DNA from: Methanobacteriota archaeon
GTDB taxonomy: Archaea > Halobacteriota > Methanosarcinia > Methanosarcinales > Methanosarcinaceae
Assembly (NCBI GenBank): GCA_030837265.1
Contig: JAUPKV010000124.1
Span: forward strand, 1 to 8,777
DNA: 8,777 nucleotides
Reading direction: 5' to 3'
The position numbers and the translations under genes are program-made. Positions 1 through 5,899 of this stretch are shown piece after piece. A model generated the notes under the pieces. That model had not been told where the DNA came from, did no database searches, and worked only from the letters and a program-made list of their open reading frames with translations. How positions within the stretch are numbered: the stretch's first letter is position 1; each line of letters starts with the position of its first letter.

Positions 1-87
1 GGATGGTATGGTATTCATGGTGAACTATTGCGTGATAGTTTAGATATATGTATTAAGTATGTAACATATTTTTCATGTTTTGTGTAA
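1..87 (+). CDS. Possible C-terminal end of a gene entering from the left edge
   Basis: Frame 1 is open from the first base to a TAA at 85-87 and would encode 28 residues, beginning GWYGIHGELLRDSLD. The peptide has a protein-like composition, but it is short, ends in an AT-rich stretch, and I recognise no family. It may be the tail of an upstream gene or a chance open frame. DNA to the left of the window would decide. Confidence 0.2.
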   Translation, partial: GWYGIHGELLRDSLDICIKYVTYFSCFV

Positions 88-257
88 TGTGTTCATATAT
101 AGAAGACGAAATCAAAAAAAGTAAGGTTAAATTAAGATCGTGTTAACTAAAACGGGATTAGCTGACGTTATTGTTTTCTCCTGAAGCTGACAAAGACAAA
201 AATCAAGAAGCTACTCTAAACTATCTTGTTGATATTCTTGAATATCTTGGGCAATGA
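87..257 (+). pseudogene. Possible decayed small gene (two in-frame stops)
   Basis: An ATG at 87 opens a frame that reads 19 codons to TAA at 144-146, meets a TAG at 159-161, then continues in the same frame to TGA at 255-257. The last part reads SPEADKDKNQEATLNYLVD and onward to ILEYLGQ, which looks like a genuine protein C-terminus. A neighbouring frame bridges the two stops (GTG at 140, reading VLTKTGLADVIVFS), so two compensating indels would restore one protein of roughly 57 residues. I recognise no family and see no ribosome binding site before 87. Chance remains a real alternative for so short a stretch. Confidence 0.2.
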
Positions 258-570
258 TTTGGCGACATGACTAAAAAGAAAATATGAAAGTTTGAGTTTA
301 TCTTTGTCTCAGCCCCATTGCTTATAGTTGGGACATTGCATGTAATCGCCTTTACAGAGACCTGATAAATTTCCTTGAGTTGGTGCAAATGGTCTTGGGC
401 CAACTGTGCAGATCATTAGATATCTGGGTCCCCTGTTTAAATAGTCACACTCCATGTATTCCACCCCCATTTTCAAATAATCGATAATTTATTTCCCAGA
501 GATAATTATTGTATAAATTATTATATTTTTGCTCTGTATAAATATTCAATTTAATTCGAACTAAATTTAC
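258..570. other. Intergenic stretch without a supportable gene
   Basis: All frames on both strands are broken into short pieces. The longest minus-strand frame (221-403) would need a TTG start, has no ribosome binding site and resembles no family. Two plus-strand snippets between about 365 and 490 look mildly protein-like but lack starts and overlap each other in different frames. The right half (480-570) is very AT-rich, as expected for DNA downstream of the minus-strand cluster. There are no tRNA-like or transposon-end structures that I can see. Confidence 0.5.
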
Positions 571-589
571 GAACTCAGGGACAAAGTTC
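571..589 (-). terminator. Weak hairpin at the end of the minus-strand cluster
   Basis: GAACT at 571-575 and AGTTC at 585-589 are inverted repeats around a 9-base loop, overlapping the stop codon of the ligase gene (589-591). AT-rich DNA follows on the minus strand, but there is no clean T run. The stem is only 5 bp, so it may be chance. Confidence 0.25.
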
Positions 590-1866
590 TATAAAACTTG
601 TGGAAGGATTTGCCGGCTAGTTTTTCTTAAATCCAGTACTTTTATGATAGATTTGTTTTCCCTGACTTTGCGGATGGAAGTCAAATCACCGAGTTCTAAT
701 AATTTAACTTCGACAGGCAAGCCGGTTAATGCAGATAATTCGGTTTTCAGAGAGCTGCTCTCATAACCGGGACAGCTCGGGTATTCCTCGACTTCGACCA
801 GGATCTGGTCGTCATGAATGTGAATCCGGTAATCCATGGGTAAGCCGAATTTGTAAATAAGTTCTTCAAAATCAAGAGAGCCCCAGGTTGTGTTATTAAG
901 GTCCACTGTTAATTCGTAACGGCCTTTGGGAGCAACGGAGGTTTTAAACCCGTGCGGACAGGTTGAAGGAGTGATGGTGACATAATCATCGATTAGGTAC
1001 TTTACCAGGGGAGATGTTTTACGCATCAAATTGGTAAAGCAGAGTCGGCCAGTACCGTAAAAGCCTGACGATTTGAGGTTGTGGTCATAGAGTTCGATCT
1101 CGTATAGGCCGTCAATGATATGTTTTTCGCCGCAGGGGCAGGGAATCGTGACAAAGCCGTCTACCGTGGCGTAGGTGTTAATATGTACGATTCCGAAGTG
1201 CTTTTCTATCTGCTGCTTTCTGGTGTTCGCACAGGGCTCGGCCGTGGAGAACAGGATTTTCAGGTTGCGCAGCACTTCCGGATAGGTTTCGGGCAAATCG
1301 TTTCGGATAATTTCCAGCCATACCATTAAATCAAGAGGAGTAGCAGCAATAATACTGGGTTTTAGTTTGGCAATGGTCCTGGCGTTTCTTTCGGGAGTTG
1401 CAATTGTTGACCTGCTTCCCACCTGTGCCACCATAGCACGACATCGGAGCAGTATTTGAGAAAACGAAAAGCCTGCGATCGTATAGCCAAAAGTCAGCCC
1501 ATTCACGGTAACCCTATTTTCCCGGAGAGTTTGCTCAATTAAGGGAGTGTAGGGCGTGAGAGCACATAATCCGATGAGGTTTTTAAAGTCTCTTGCTGTA
1601 AAAAAACATGGGGTAGGTGAACCACTGCTGCCGGAGGTTTCACCATAAAAAGAGACTTCATCGACATAGTCCTTGCTCAACAATGAAAATGGATCCAATC
1701 CTATCAGATGATTTTTTGTTAAAAGCGGAAGGCTTTTAAAATCATTTACATCATAATTTTCATAAAATTTTTGATAAAAGTCAGTCTTATCTCTGGCGTA
1801 TTGTGCCATCTTACTGGGGTTTATTTTTTTAAAATTAATCAACATTTCTATAAGTTTACGTTGCAT
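589..1866 (-). CDS. AMP-forming ligase of the PaaK / coenzyme F390 synthetase family
   Basis: This 425-residue enzyme belongs to the adenylate-forming superfamily, phenylacetate-CoA ligase branch, which activates a carboxylate (or, in methanogen F390 synthetase, a hydroxyl of coenzyme F420) with ATP. Visible motifs are the N-terminal family signature around FYQKFYENYDVNDFKSLPLL (residues 30-49), the phosphate loop TSGSSGSPTP (77-86), the adenine-side region FSTAEP...HINTYATVDG (206-237), a CPCG pair (243-246), the GTGRLCFTNL strand (271-280), and a C-terminal subdomain from about 330 with GDLTSIRKVRENK (393-405), where K405 or K409 could be the catalytic lysine. The usual TGD before the hinge reads IDD (292-294), a departure from the family. 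No membrane segment is seen. ATG at 1866 is preceded by AGGAG at 1876-1880, nine bases upstream, a strong ribosome binding site. It is the last gene of the cluster, 40 bases after the membrane ferredoxin gene. The family is fairly sure. The substrate is unknown, and an F390 synthetase role is only one possibility. Confidence 0.85.
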   Translation of the reverse strand: MQRKLIEMLINFKKINPSKMAQYARDKTDFYQKFYENYDVNDFKSLPLLTKNHLIGLDPFSLLSKDYVDEVSFYGETSGSSGSPTPCFFTARDFKNLIGLCALTPYTPLIEQTLRENRVTVNGLTFGYTIAGFSFSQILLRCRAMVAQVGSRSTIATPERNARTIAKLKPSIIAATPLDLMVWLEIIRNDLPETYPEVLRNLKILFSTAEPCANTRKQQIEKHFGIVHINTYATVDGFVTIPCPCGEKHIIDGLYEIELYDHNLKSSGFYGTGRLCFTNLMRKTSPLVKYLIDDYVTITPSTCPHGFKTSVAPKGRYELTVDLNNTTWGSLDFEELIYKFGLPMDYRIHIHDDQILVEVEEYPSCPGYESSSLKTELSALTGLPVEVKLLELGDLTSIRKVRENKSIIKVLDLRKTSRQILPQVL

Positions 1867-1875
1867 ATACTACCA

Positions 1876-1880
1876 CTCCT
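1876..1880 (-). promoter_or_regulatory. Ribosome binding site of the ligase gene
   Basis: AGGAG on the minus strand, nine bases before the ATG at 1866 and within the 40-base gap after the preceding stop. It fixes the start and argues for independent initiation inside the shared transcript. Confidence 0.75.
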
Positions 1881-1906
1881 ACAATATGCTTATATTATTC
1901 CCACTT

Positions 1907-3085
1907 TCATTCCTTTCTTGTAGAAACTTCAAGGTGAACCTTCGAGCTGTTAAATTGATTATTGTTTTCCTCTTTCTTTTCCTGAGTCCTTCCTGGAATA
2001 TTCAAGGTGAATTTTCGGGCATTACAAAGTTTCGTGCAATGACCGCAGCGAATACAGCTGCTTATAGTTTCATGCCGGCCATCACTCAGATTAAGCGACA
2101 TGGGGCATTGTTTCTGACAGCGGTTACAATTGTTACAGGCAGAATCATCATGCGTTACCTGAATAAGCGAGACTGAATTAAACAAGCCATAGATAGCCCC
2201 GAGGGGGCATAAAACTCTACAAAACCAGCGTCCACTAATCAATACTGTGAGCACAATAAAAATCAGTCCCATTAAAATATGCCAGCCGAAGACTGAGCCC
2301 CACCAGGAGGTTGTTAAAATCTGCAGCACTCCGACTTTTCCAGTTGTTGCATAATAAGGAAGTAACCCGAAGAAAGTACCGCTTTCGCAAAATATGCAGA
2401 AGACTGCTACACCTGTAAGGGGAGCTAAGATTAAACTTGCTAAAACTCCGTATTTTAAATTGACAATAGATTTACTTAATTTGATTCTTTTTAGTGAAAT
2501 CAAATTAAAGATGTCTGCAAGAAACCCGAAAGGGCATAACCACCCGCAGATAGCACGTCCGAAAATCATTCCGCTCATAAGCAGCAAACCGATTACATAA
2601 AAAGGGAAACGCCACTGTATCAAGCTCCACTGCAAGGTCCCAATCGGACAGGCACCGGTTGCCATCTCACAGGCCATGCAATTTAAAAAAGGAAAAACCC
2701 CCAGAGTTGTGCGGCCAATCGGGCATATACCGGAGACACGAAATACTCCGAGCCGGGCGATCGCGAAGGAAGACCATTGTACTAAAGAGCGATAACTCTG
2801 CTGGATTCTCGCCAGGTATAGCGCAAGTATAGAGGTCACCAGAAAAAGAATTCCAACCGCTATAAGTGGAACTCGATTATAGATGCCGTATACAATTTCT
2901 GATGCATAATCTCCGGTACCGGGAAACAGCTTCATGACCCAGCTCTGAGTACCGGGAACGTCAAAATTGCCGTAAGTTGCTGTTTTAGCAAAGAAATCGA
3001 AATCTCCAAAATTAATACCTAATGCAATAAGAATTCCAGCAAGAACAATCACCCATACAGGTGATATTCGTTTAATTGGAATCAC
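1907..3085 (-). CDS. Membrane-bound [4Fe-4S] protein, NapH/FixG-like
   Basis: A membrane electron carrier with about six hydrophobic segments and many cysteines. Numbering from GTG at 3085 (392 residues), it has an N-terminal membrane segment (about 8-24), a second around 72-91, then CPIG at 121 and CMAC...GACPIG (136-148), followed by CGWLCP (180-185) and CRVLCP (289-294), the paired CX3CP motifs of the Fer4_5/NapH family. The C-terminal part holds two classic [4Fe-4S] motifs: CNNCNRCQKQCP (317-328) and CIRCGHCTKLC (344-354). A charged tail (from about 368) ends the protein. Relatives pass electrons between membrane quinone or methanophenazine pools and soluble or extracytoplasmic partners. 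The start is uncertain. GTG at 3085 overlaps the upstream stop by 14 bases. The frame stays open to a TTG at 3184, which I disfavour because it overlaps the upstream gene's repeat tail. An SD-like GGGGTGAT (3081-3088) would instead suit ATT at 3076, giving an IKRISPVW start. Partners are unknown. Confidence 0.85.
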   Translation of the reverse strand: MIPIKRISPVWVIVLAGILIALGINFGDFDFFAKTATYGNFDVPGTQSWVMKLFPGTGDYASEIVYGIYNRVPLIAVGILFLVTSILALYLARIQQSYRSLVQWSSFAIARLGVFRVSGICPIGRTTLGVFPFLNCMACEMATGACPIGTLQWSLIQWRFPFYVIGLLLMSGMIFGRAICGWLCPFGFLADIFNLISLKRIKLSKSIVNLKYGVLASLILAPLTGVAVFCIFCESGTFFGLLPYYATTGKVGVLQILTTSWWGSVFGWHILMGLIFIVLTVLISGRWFCRVLCPLGAIYGLFNSVSLIQVTHDDSACNNCNRCQKQCPMSLNLSDGRHETISSCIRCGHCTKLCNARKFTLNIPGRTQEKKEENNNQFNSSKVHLEVSTRKE

Positions 3086-4229
3086 CCCAGGAAACTCGAA
3101 TCGGGTGATAGTTTTCGATATCTCTTTGTGTACGCTTATTGACCGAATCACTATAAGCAGATCTAATCGGATGATAATTTTCAAGTTCGGCCAGTGTGCG
3201 TTTTTTAGCTGAGTCGCTCATGCTAAACTGCGTAGGATGCAGGAGCCCGGTCAAAATAAATTGATCCACTAAAACCATAGCAGCCATTGCCTCTGCAATT
3301 GGGGCTACTCTTGGTGTGAAATTCTTATCAAAGCGTCCAGTAGTGTTTATCAGTTCTTCTGTACAAGTATCATAGTTAACTGATTTTTGAGTCAATTTAA
3401 TTGAAGGAGTGGGTTTTACAGCGAAACGAAAGGTAAGGTCCTGTCCTGTACTTATGCCGCCTAAGGTACCTCCGGAATGGTTTGATAACGGCACAACTGT
3501 TCCATCTACTTTGCCGAATGGATCATTGTTCTCACTACCCAATACGACAGCCGCTTTGAAGCCCAAACCACTTTCAATACCTTTAATACCGCCAATGGTG
3601 CTGATGGCATAGATAATAAGGGAATTTAATCTTCCAAAAACGGGACTTCCCACTCCGGCAGGAACATTTTTTATCGTTAATGAAATAATTCCACCCGTTG
3701 AGTCCCCGGCTTCGCCTATTTGAAAGGCTTTTTCAATAGTATCCTCACAATAAGGCAGGCCAGCCAATTCTTCGATTTTCGACTCAAATTTAATCTGAAA
3801 GCTGGATAATAATTTTTTAGCAATTGCCCCGGCACAGAGTCGGGCAATACATTCCCGTCCGGAAGCACGTCCGCCACCGCACGGATCAAAAATCCCAAAC
3901 CTTTTTTGATAACTATACTCTGCATGACCCGGACGATAACATTTTAATCCGTGATAATCAGTACTTTTTTGTGCCTTGTTATAAACAACAATACAAATCG
4001 GAGTGCCAAGGGTTCTATTGTCATGGACTCCGGAAAGAATCTCGAACTCGTTCAATTCTTTGCGCGCAGTACCTAATTTGCTATCCGGAATATCTTTGGA
4101 AAGCTCAATTGCAATATCGTTTTTAGTTAGTTTTAATCCGGCAGGACAGCCATCTATAACACAGCCGATAGCCGGTCCATGCGATTCGCCCCAGGTAGTG
4201 ACTCTGAATACGTTTCCAATTGAATTAAT
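3072..4229 (-). CDS. Divergent chorismate synthase family protein with repeat tail
   Basis: Chorismate synthase (AroC) uses reduced FMN to remove phosphate from EPSP. Taking ATT at 4229 as start gives 385 residues. Family motifs seen are FRVTTWGESHG (8-18, with the active-site histidine at 17), RPGHAEYSY (99-107, with H102), GGGRASGRE (118-126), GGTLGGISTGQD followed by KPTPSI, and GRFD...PIAEAM (298-315). Several conserved features differ from canonical AroC. RRRPG of E. coli is replaced by KDIPD (45-49), RHD by RFD, and the segment YRGGGRSSARET by PCGGGRASGREC. The catalytic domain ends near residue 328. An added tail (335-385) holds two copies of a 22-residue unit ending ENYHPIR plus the start of a third. 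No ATG, GTG or TTG lies between the upstream in-frame stop (4245-4247) and the GESHG motif, and starting at TTG 4055 would delete the active-site histidine. ATT 4229 has a G6 run seven bases upstream. It is first gene of the cluster. It is more likely a repurposed paralogue than housekeeping AroC, though a weak or damaged aroC cannot be excluded. Confidence 0.8.
   Translation of the reverse strand: MNSIGNVFRVTTWGESHGPAIGCVIDGCPAGLKLTKNDIAIELSKDIPDSKLGTARKELNEFEILSGVHDNRTLGTPICIVVYNKAQKSTDYHGLKCYRPGHAEYSYQKRFGIFDPCGGGRASGRECIARLCAGAIAKKLLSSFQIKFESKIEELAGLPYCEDTIEKAFQIGEAGDSTGGIISLTIKNVPAGVGSPVFGRLNSLIIYAISTIGGIKGIESGLGFKAAVVLGSENNDPFGKVDGTVVPLSNHSGGTLGGISTGQDLTFRFAVKPTPSIKLTQKSVNYDTCTEELINTTGRFDKNFTPRVAPIAEAMAAMVLVDQFILTGLLHPTQFSMSDSAKKRTLAELENYHPIRSAYSDSVNKRTQRDIENYHPIRVSWGDSN
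3075..3227 (-). repeat. Coding tandem repeat, 66-base unit, about 2.3 copies
   Basis: Copy A covers 3227-3162 and copy B 3161-3096; a partial third copy (VSWGDS, then N and stop) covers 3095-3075. The two full 22-residue units share SDS, KRT and ENYHPIR, 13 identical residues of 22. Of those 13 shared codons, 8 differ at the DNA level, so the duplication is old and the protein sequence appears to have been held by selection. The repeat lies at the C-terminus of the chorismate-synthase-like protein. Confidence 0.8.
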
Positions 4230-4236
4230 AAAATTT

Positions 4237-4242
4237 CCCCCC
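4237..4242 (-). promoter_or_regulatory. G6 run at ribosome-binding-site distance from the ATT start
   Basis: GGGGGG on the minus strand ends seven bases before ATT at 4229. It could pair imperfectly with the CCUCC end of 16S rRNA and so supports initiation at ATT. A homopolymer is also a common place for sequencing or replication error. However, I found no one-base shift here that would bring an ATG into frame. Confidence 0.4.
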
Positions 4243-4270
4243 GTTTACAAGCCTTAGAAACGTCTGATAA

Positions 4271-4290
4271 AAAAATTACATGTAATTGTT
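4271..4290. promoter_or_regulatory. 20-bp near-perfect palindrome, candidate operator or leader hairpin
   Basis: AATTACATGTAATT at 4274-4287 is a perfect 14-bp palindrome. Extending it to 4271-4290 gives 20 bp with one mismatched pair (4273/4288). It lies in the predicted leader of the leftward cluster, about 42 bases before the ATT start and downstream of the predicted promoter, where a bound dimeric repressor could block transcription. I cannot match it to a known regulator. It differs from the TGTACA TRP box of TrpY. Confidence 0.45.
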
Positions 4291-4350
4291 AACTTTTTTC
4301 AGAAATGAACACTTTCATAGGCTTGATTTTCTCTATTATTCGCAAGAACA

Positions 4351-4358
4351 ATATATAC
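4351..4358 (-). promoter_or_regulatory. Candidate TATA box for the leftward three-gene cluster
   Basis: On the minus strand an A-rich stretch (AAAAAAG, BRE-like) runs directly into TATATAT. Archaeal spacing would place the transcription start near 4327, giving a leader of about 100 bases that includes the palindrome. The whole region is AT-rich, so a chance match is possible. Confidence 0.4.
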
Positions 4359-4512
4359 TTTTTTATTTAATTCTTTGTATAAAAAATATAATTATAATTC
4401 TATGTATCTAAAAATTCTCAGTTAAATAAAAGTTTCTACTAGAGTTTATCTTAGTTCTTATAAATTTTTAAGAAATCCCGAATAGAGACTTAAATTATAA
4501 GAGGAAAACAAT

Positions 4513-4525
4513 AGAAATATATAAG
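4513..4525 (+). promoter_or_regulatory. Candidate BRE/TATA promoter of the LivJ-like lipoprotein gene
   Basis: AGAAATATATAAG combines a purine-rich BRE-like part with TATATAA (4518-4524). Transcription would start around 4546-4551, just before the cluster of ATG codons at 4551, 4554 and 4560. This supports a very short leader and disfavours the more upstream ATG at 4533. Confidence 0.45.
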
Positions 4526-4559
4526 TATAGATATGATAATTAAAATTATTATGATGTTA

Positions 4560-5795
4560 ATGAAAAAAACAACATGGGCTTTAATAGGGATACTTCTTAT
4601 AACCATTCTCTTGTCGGGTTGTATCGAATCGAACAAAATAGTTACAAGTGAATCAGAAAACCTAACTATAGGGGCTCTTTTACCTCTTACGGGAAGCGTT
4701 GCCTCTATTGGAGAAGCAAGCAGGGTAGCACTTGAGGTATCGGCTGAGGATATCAACGGCTATTATTCAGGACTTGGTTCCGGAAAGAACGTGAAATTAA
4801 TTTTAAGGGATACTAAAAGTAATCCTGAAACTGCTCTTGAACAGCTCAAGGAACTTGACAAAATGGGGTTAAAGATAGTTGTCGGTCCGCAGGGAAGCAC
4901 TGAGGCAGCAGCTGTTCTGGATTATGCAAACCAGCACGGCATCGTCCTGCTGAGTACTGCATCAACAGCCTCAGCTTTAGCGATCCCTGACGACAATCTG
5001 TATAGGCTTGTACCTGATGATTCTAAACAGGGACTGGTACTAGCAAGATTGATGAGAGACGAAGGGATCAATACAGTGATTCCCATGTACAGGAACGACG
5101 TGTGGGGAAAGGGGCTAGCATCTGAGGTTGAAAAGAATTATAAGGCTATTAACGGCACAGTGCTTGAGGGAGTTTCATACGAAACCACAAATAAAAACCT
5201 TTCCGCAGAAGTAGAGGTACTCAATAAAAAAGTAATAGCAGCCACTTCAGAACATGCTAAGGGATCAGTAGCTGTGCTGCTTTGCTCCTATGTTGAAGCA
5301 ACGGAAATCTTTGCTTTAGCTCGGAACTACCCTGCTCTGTCAGAGGTCAAATGGTATGGAAATGACGGTATTGCCCTGAACAGGGAGTTGATCAACGATA
5401 AGAGTGCAGCCAGTTTTGCCGTGGCCGCCAATGTTACGGCGCCGATATACGGATATGTGGGAGAAAACGACTTATATCAGGTGACTGGACCAAAAATCGA
5501 AAAACGTCTTGGAAGAATTCCTGAGTCTTATGCATTGACATCATATGACGCTCTCTGGATAGCTACATTCGTTCACCTGGATGCCGTTCCTGACAATGAC
5601 AAAAGTATAAAAATAGCAATGGATACCCTTACGGACACGTATTATGGAATTAGCGGATGGACAATACTCAATGATCAAGGGGACAGAAAATACTGGGACT
5701 ACGACATCTGGAAAGTCACTGGAGAAGACGGAACTTACCGGTGGGAAAAGGAGAAAAGTGCCAGTATGCGGGGTGAAAAATTAATATTCAGTTAA
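4560..5795 (+). CDS. Lipoprotein receptor of the branched-chain amino acid (LivJ) type
   Basis: A 411-residue type I periplasmic binding protein (Peripla_BP_6/LivJ family), lipid-anchored outside the membrane. The start at ATG 4560 gives a textbook lipoprotein signal: MKKTTW, a hydrophobic core, then the lipobox LSGC with the modified cysteine at residue 21. An in-frame ATG at 4533 would add nine residues, but a TATA-like element at 4518 and normal signal-peptide shape favour 4560. No ribosome binding site is visible, consistent with a very short leader. The mature part starts with LTIGALLPLTGSVASIG (from about residue 35), the first strand typical of the family, followed by VVGPQGSTEAAAVLDYA (107-123) and LLSTASTAS (130-138), the loops that usually hold ligand alpha-amino and carboxylate groups, then the hinge and second lobe. 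No permease or ATPase gene follows. A hairpin terminator comes immediately after the stop, so it is probably a single-gene unit. The ligand is unknown; short-chain amides, amino acids or related solutes are typical for the family. Confidence 0.85.
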   Translation: MKKTTWALIGILLITILLSGCIESNKIVTSESENLTIGALLPLTGSVASIGEASRVALEVSAEDINGYYSGLGSGKNVKLILRDTKSNPETALEQLKELDKMGLKIVVGPQGSTEAAAVLDYANQHGIVLLSTASTASALAIPDDNLYRLVPDDSKQGLVLARLMRDEGINTVIPMYRNDVWGKGLASEVEKNYKAINGTVLEGVSYETTNKNLSAEVEVLNKKVIAATSEHAKGSVAVLLCSYVEATEIFALARNYPALSEVKWYGNDGIALNRELINDKSAASFAVAANVTAPIYGYVGENDLYQVTGPKIEKRLGRIPESYALTSYDALWIATFVHLDAVPDNDKSIKIAMDTLTDTYYGISGWTILNDQGDRKYWDYDIWKVTGEDGTYRWEKEKSASMRGEKLIFS

Positions 5796-5812
5796 TGGTG
5801 TATTCACACCAT
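5795..5812 (+). terminator. Hairpin terminator after the LivJ-like gene
   Basis: ATGGTGT (5795-5801) and ACACCAT (5806-5812) form a 7-bp perfect stem with a four-base loop ATTC, overlapping the last base of the stop codon. A pyrimidine/T-rich tract follows (5813-5840). This suits termination and would insulate the next gene, which has its own promoter. Confidence 0.6.
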
Positions 5813-5872
5813 CACTTATTTCAGTCTAATCTTCTTTATTTGAACAAATCGGAGAGAAACGCTCAATATTTA

Positions 5873-5880
5873 TTTATATA
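5873..5880 (+). promoter_or_regulatory. Consensus TATA box, probably driving a leaderless transcript
   Basis: TTTATATA is an exact match to the archaeal TATA consensus. Its first base lies 27 bases before the ATG at 5900, so normal spacing (box about -31 to -24) puts the transcription start at about 5899-5905, essentially on the start codon. No ribosome binding site is seen next to the ATG, in keeping with a leaderless mRNA. The upstream BRE position is not purine-rich. Confidence 0.6.
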
Positions 5881-5899
5881 GTTAAAACCTATTTTTCTC

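Larger units (their letters stand above)
4230..4559. other. Divergent AT-rich intergenic promoter region
   Basis: This region separates the leftward cluster from the rightward receptor gene and contains no gene that I can support. It holds a TATA-like element for each direction (4351-4358 minus, 4513-4525 plus), a palindrome at 4271-4290, and further AT-rich boxes such as TTATAAAT near 4458 that could serve as alternative promoters. Confidence 0.6.

Noticed and set aside
221..403. 60-residue minus-strand open frame
   Set aside because: It needs a TTG start without ribosome binding site, and resembles no family.
1886..2176. 96-residue plus-strand open frame with a hydrophobic start
   Set aside because: It is antisense to the ferredoxin cysteine motifs of the membrane protein, and its hydrophobicity follows from the complementary codons.
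3072..4055. Starting the chorismate-synthase-like protein at TTG 4055
   Set aside because: The same frame continues upstream with FRVTTWGESHG, the family's catalytic N-terminus, so the short form would be missing its active-site histidine.
4271..4290. Palindrome as a TrpY TRP box
   Set aside because: The TRP box core is TGTACA, whereas this site contains ACATGT, so a tryptophan-regulator assignment is not supported.
4533..4562. ATG at 4533 as start of the LivJ-like lipoprotein
   Set aside because: It adds a nine-residue MIIKIIMML extension to a normal lipoprotein signal and lies upstream of the transcription start predicted from the TATA-like element at 4518.
4488..4756. 88-residue minus-strand open frame overlapping the lipoprotein start
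   Set aside because: It is antisense to a well-supported signal peptide and receptor domain, and has no family resemblance.
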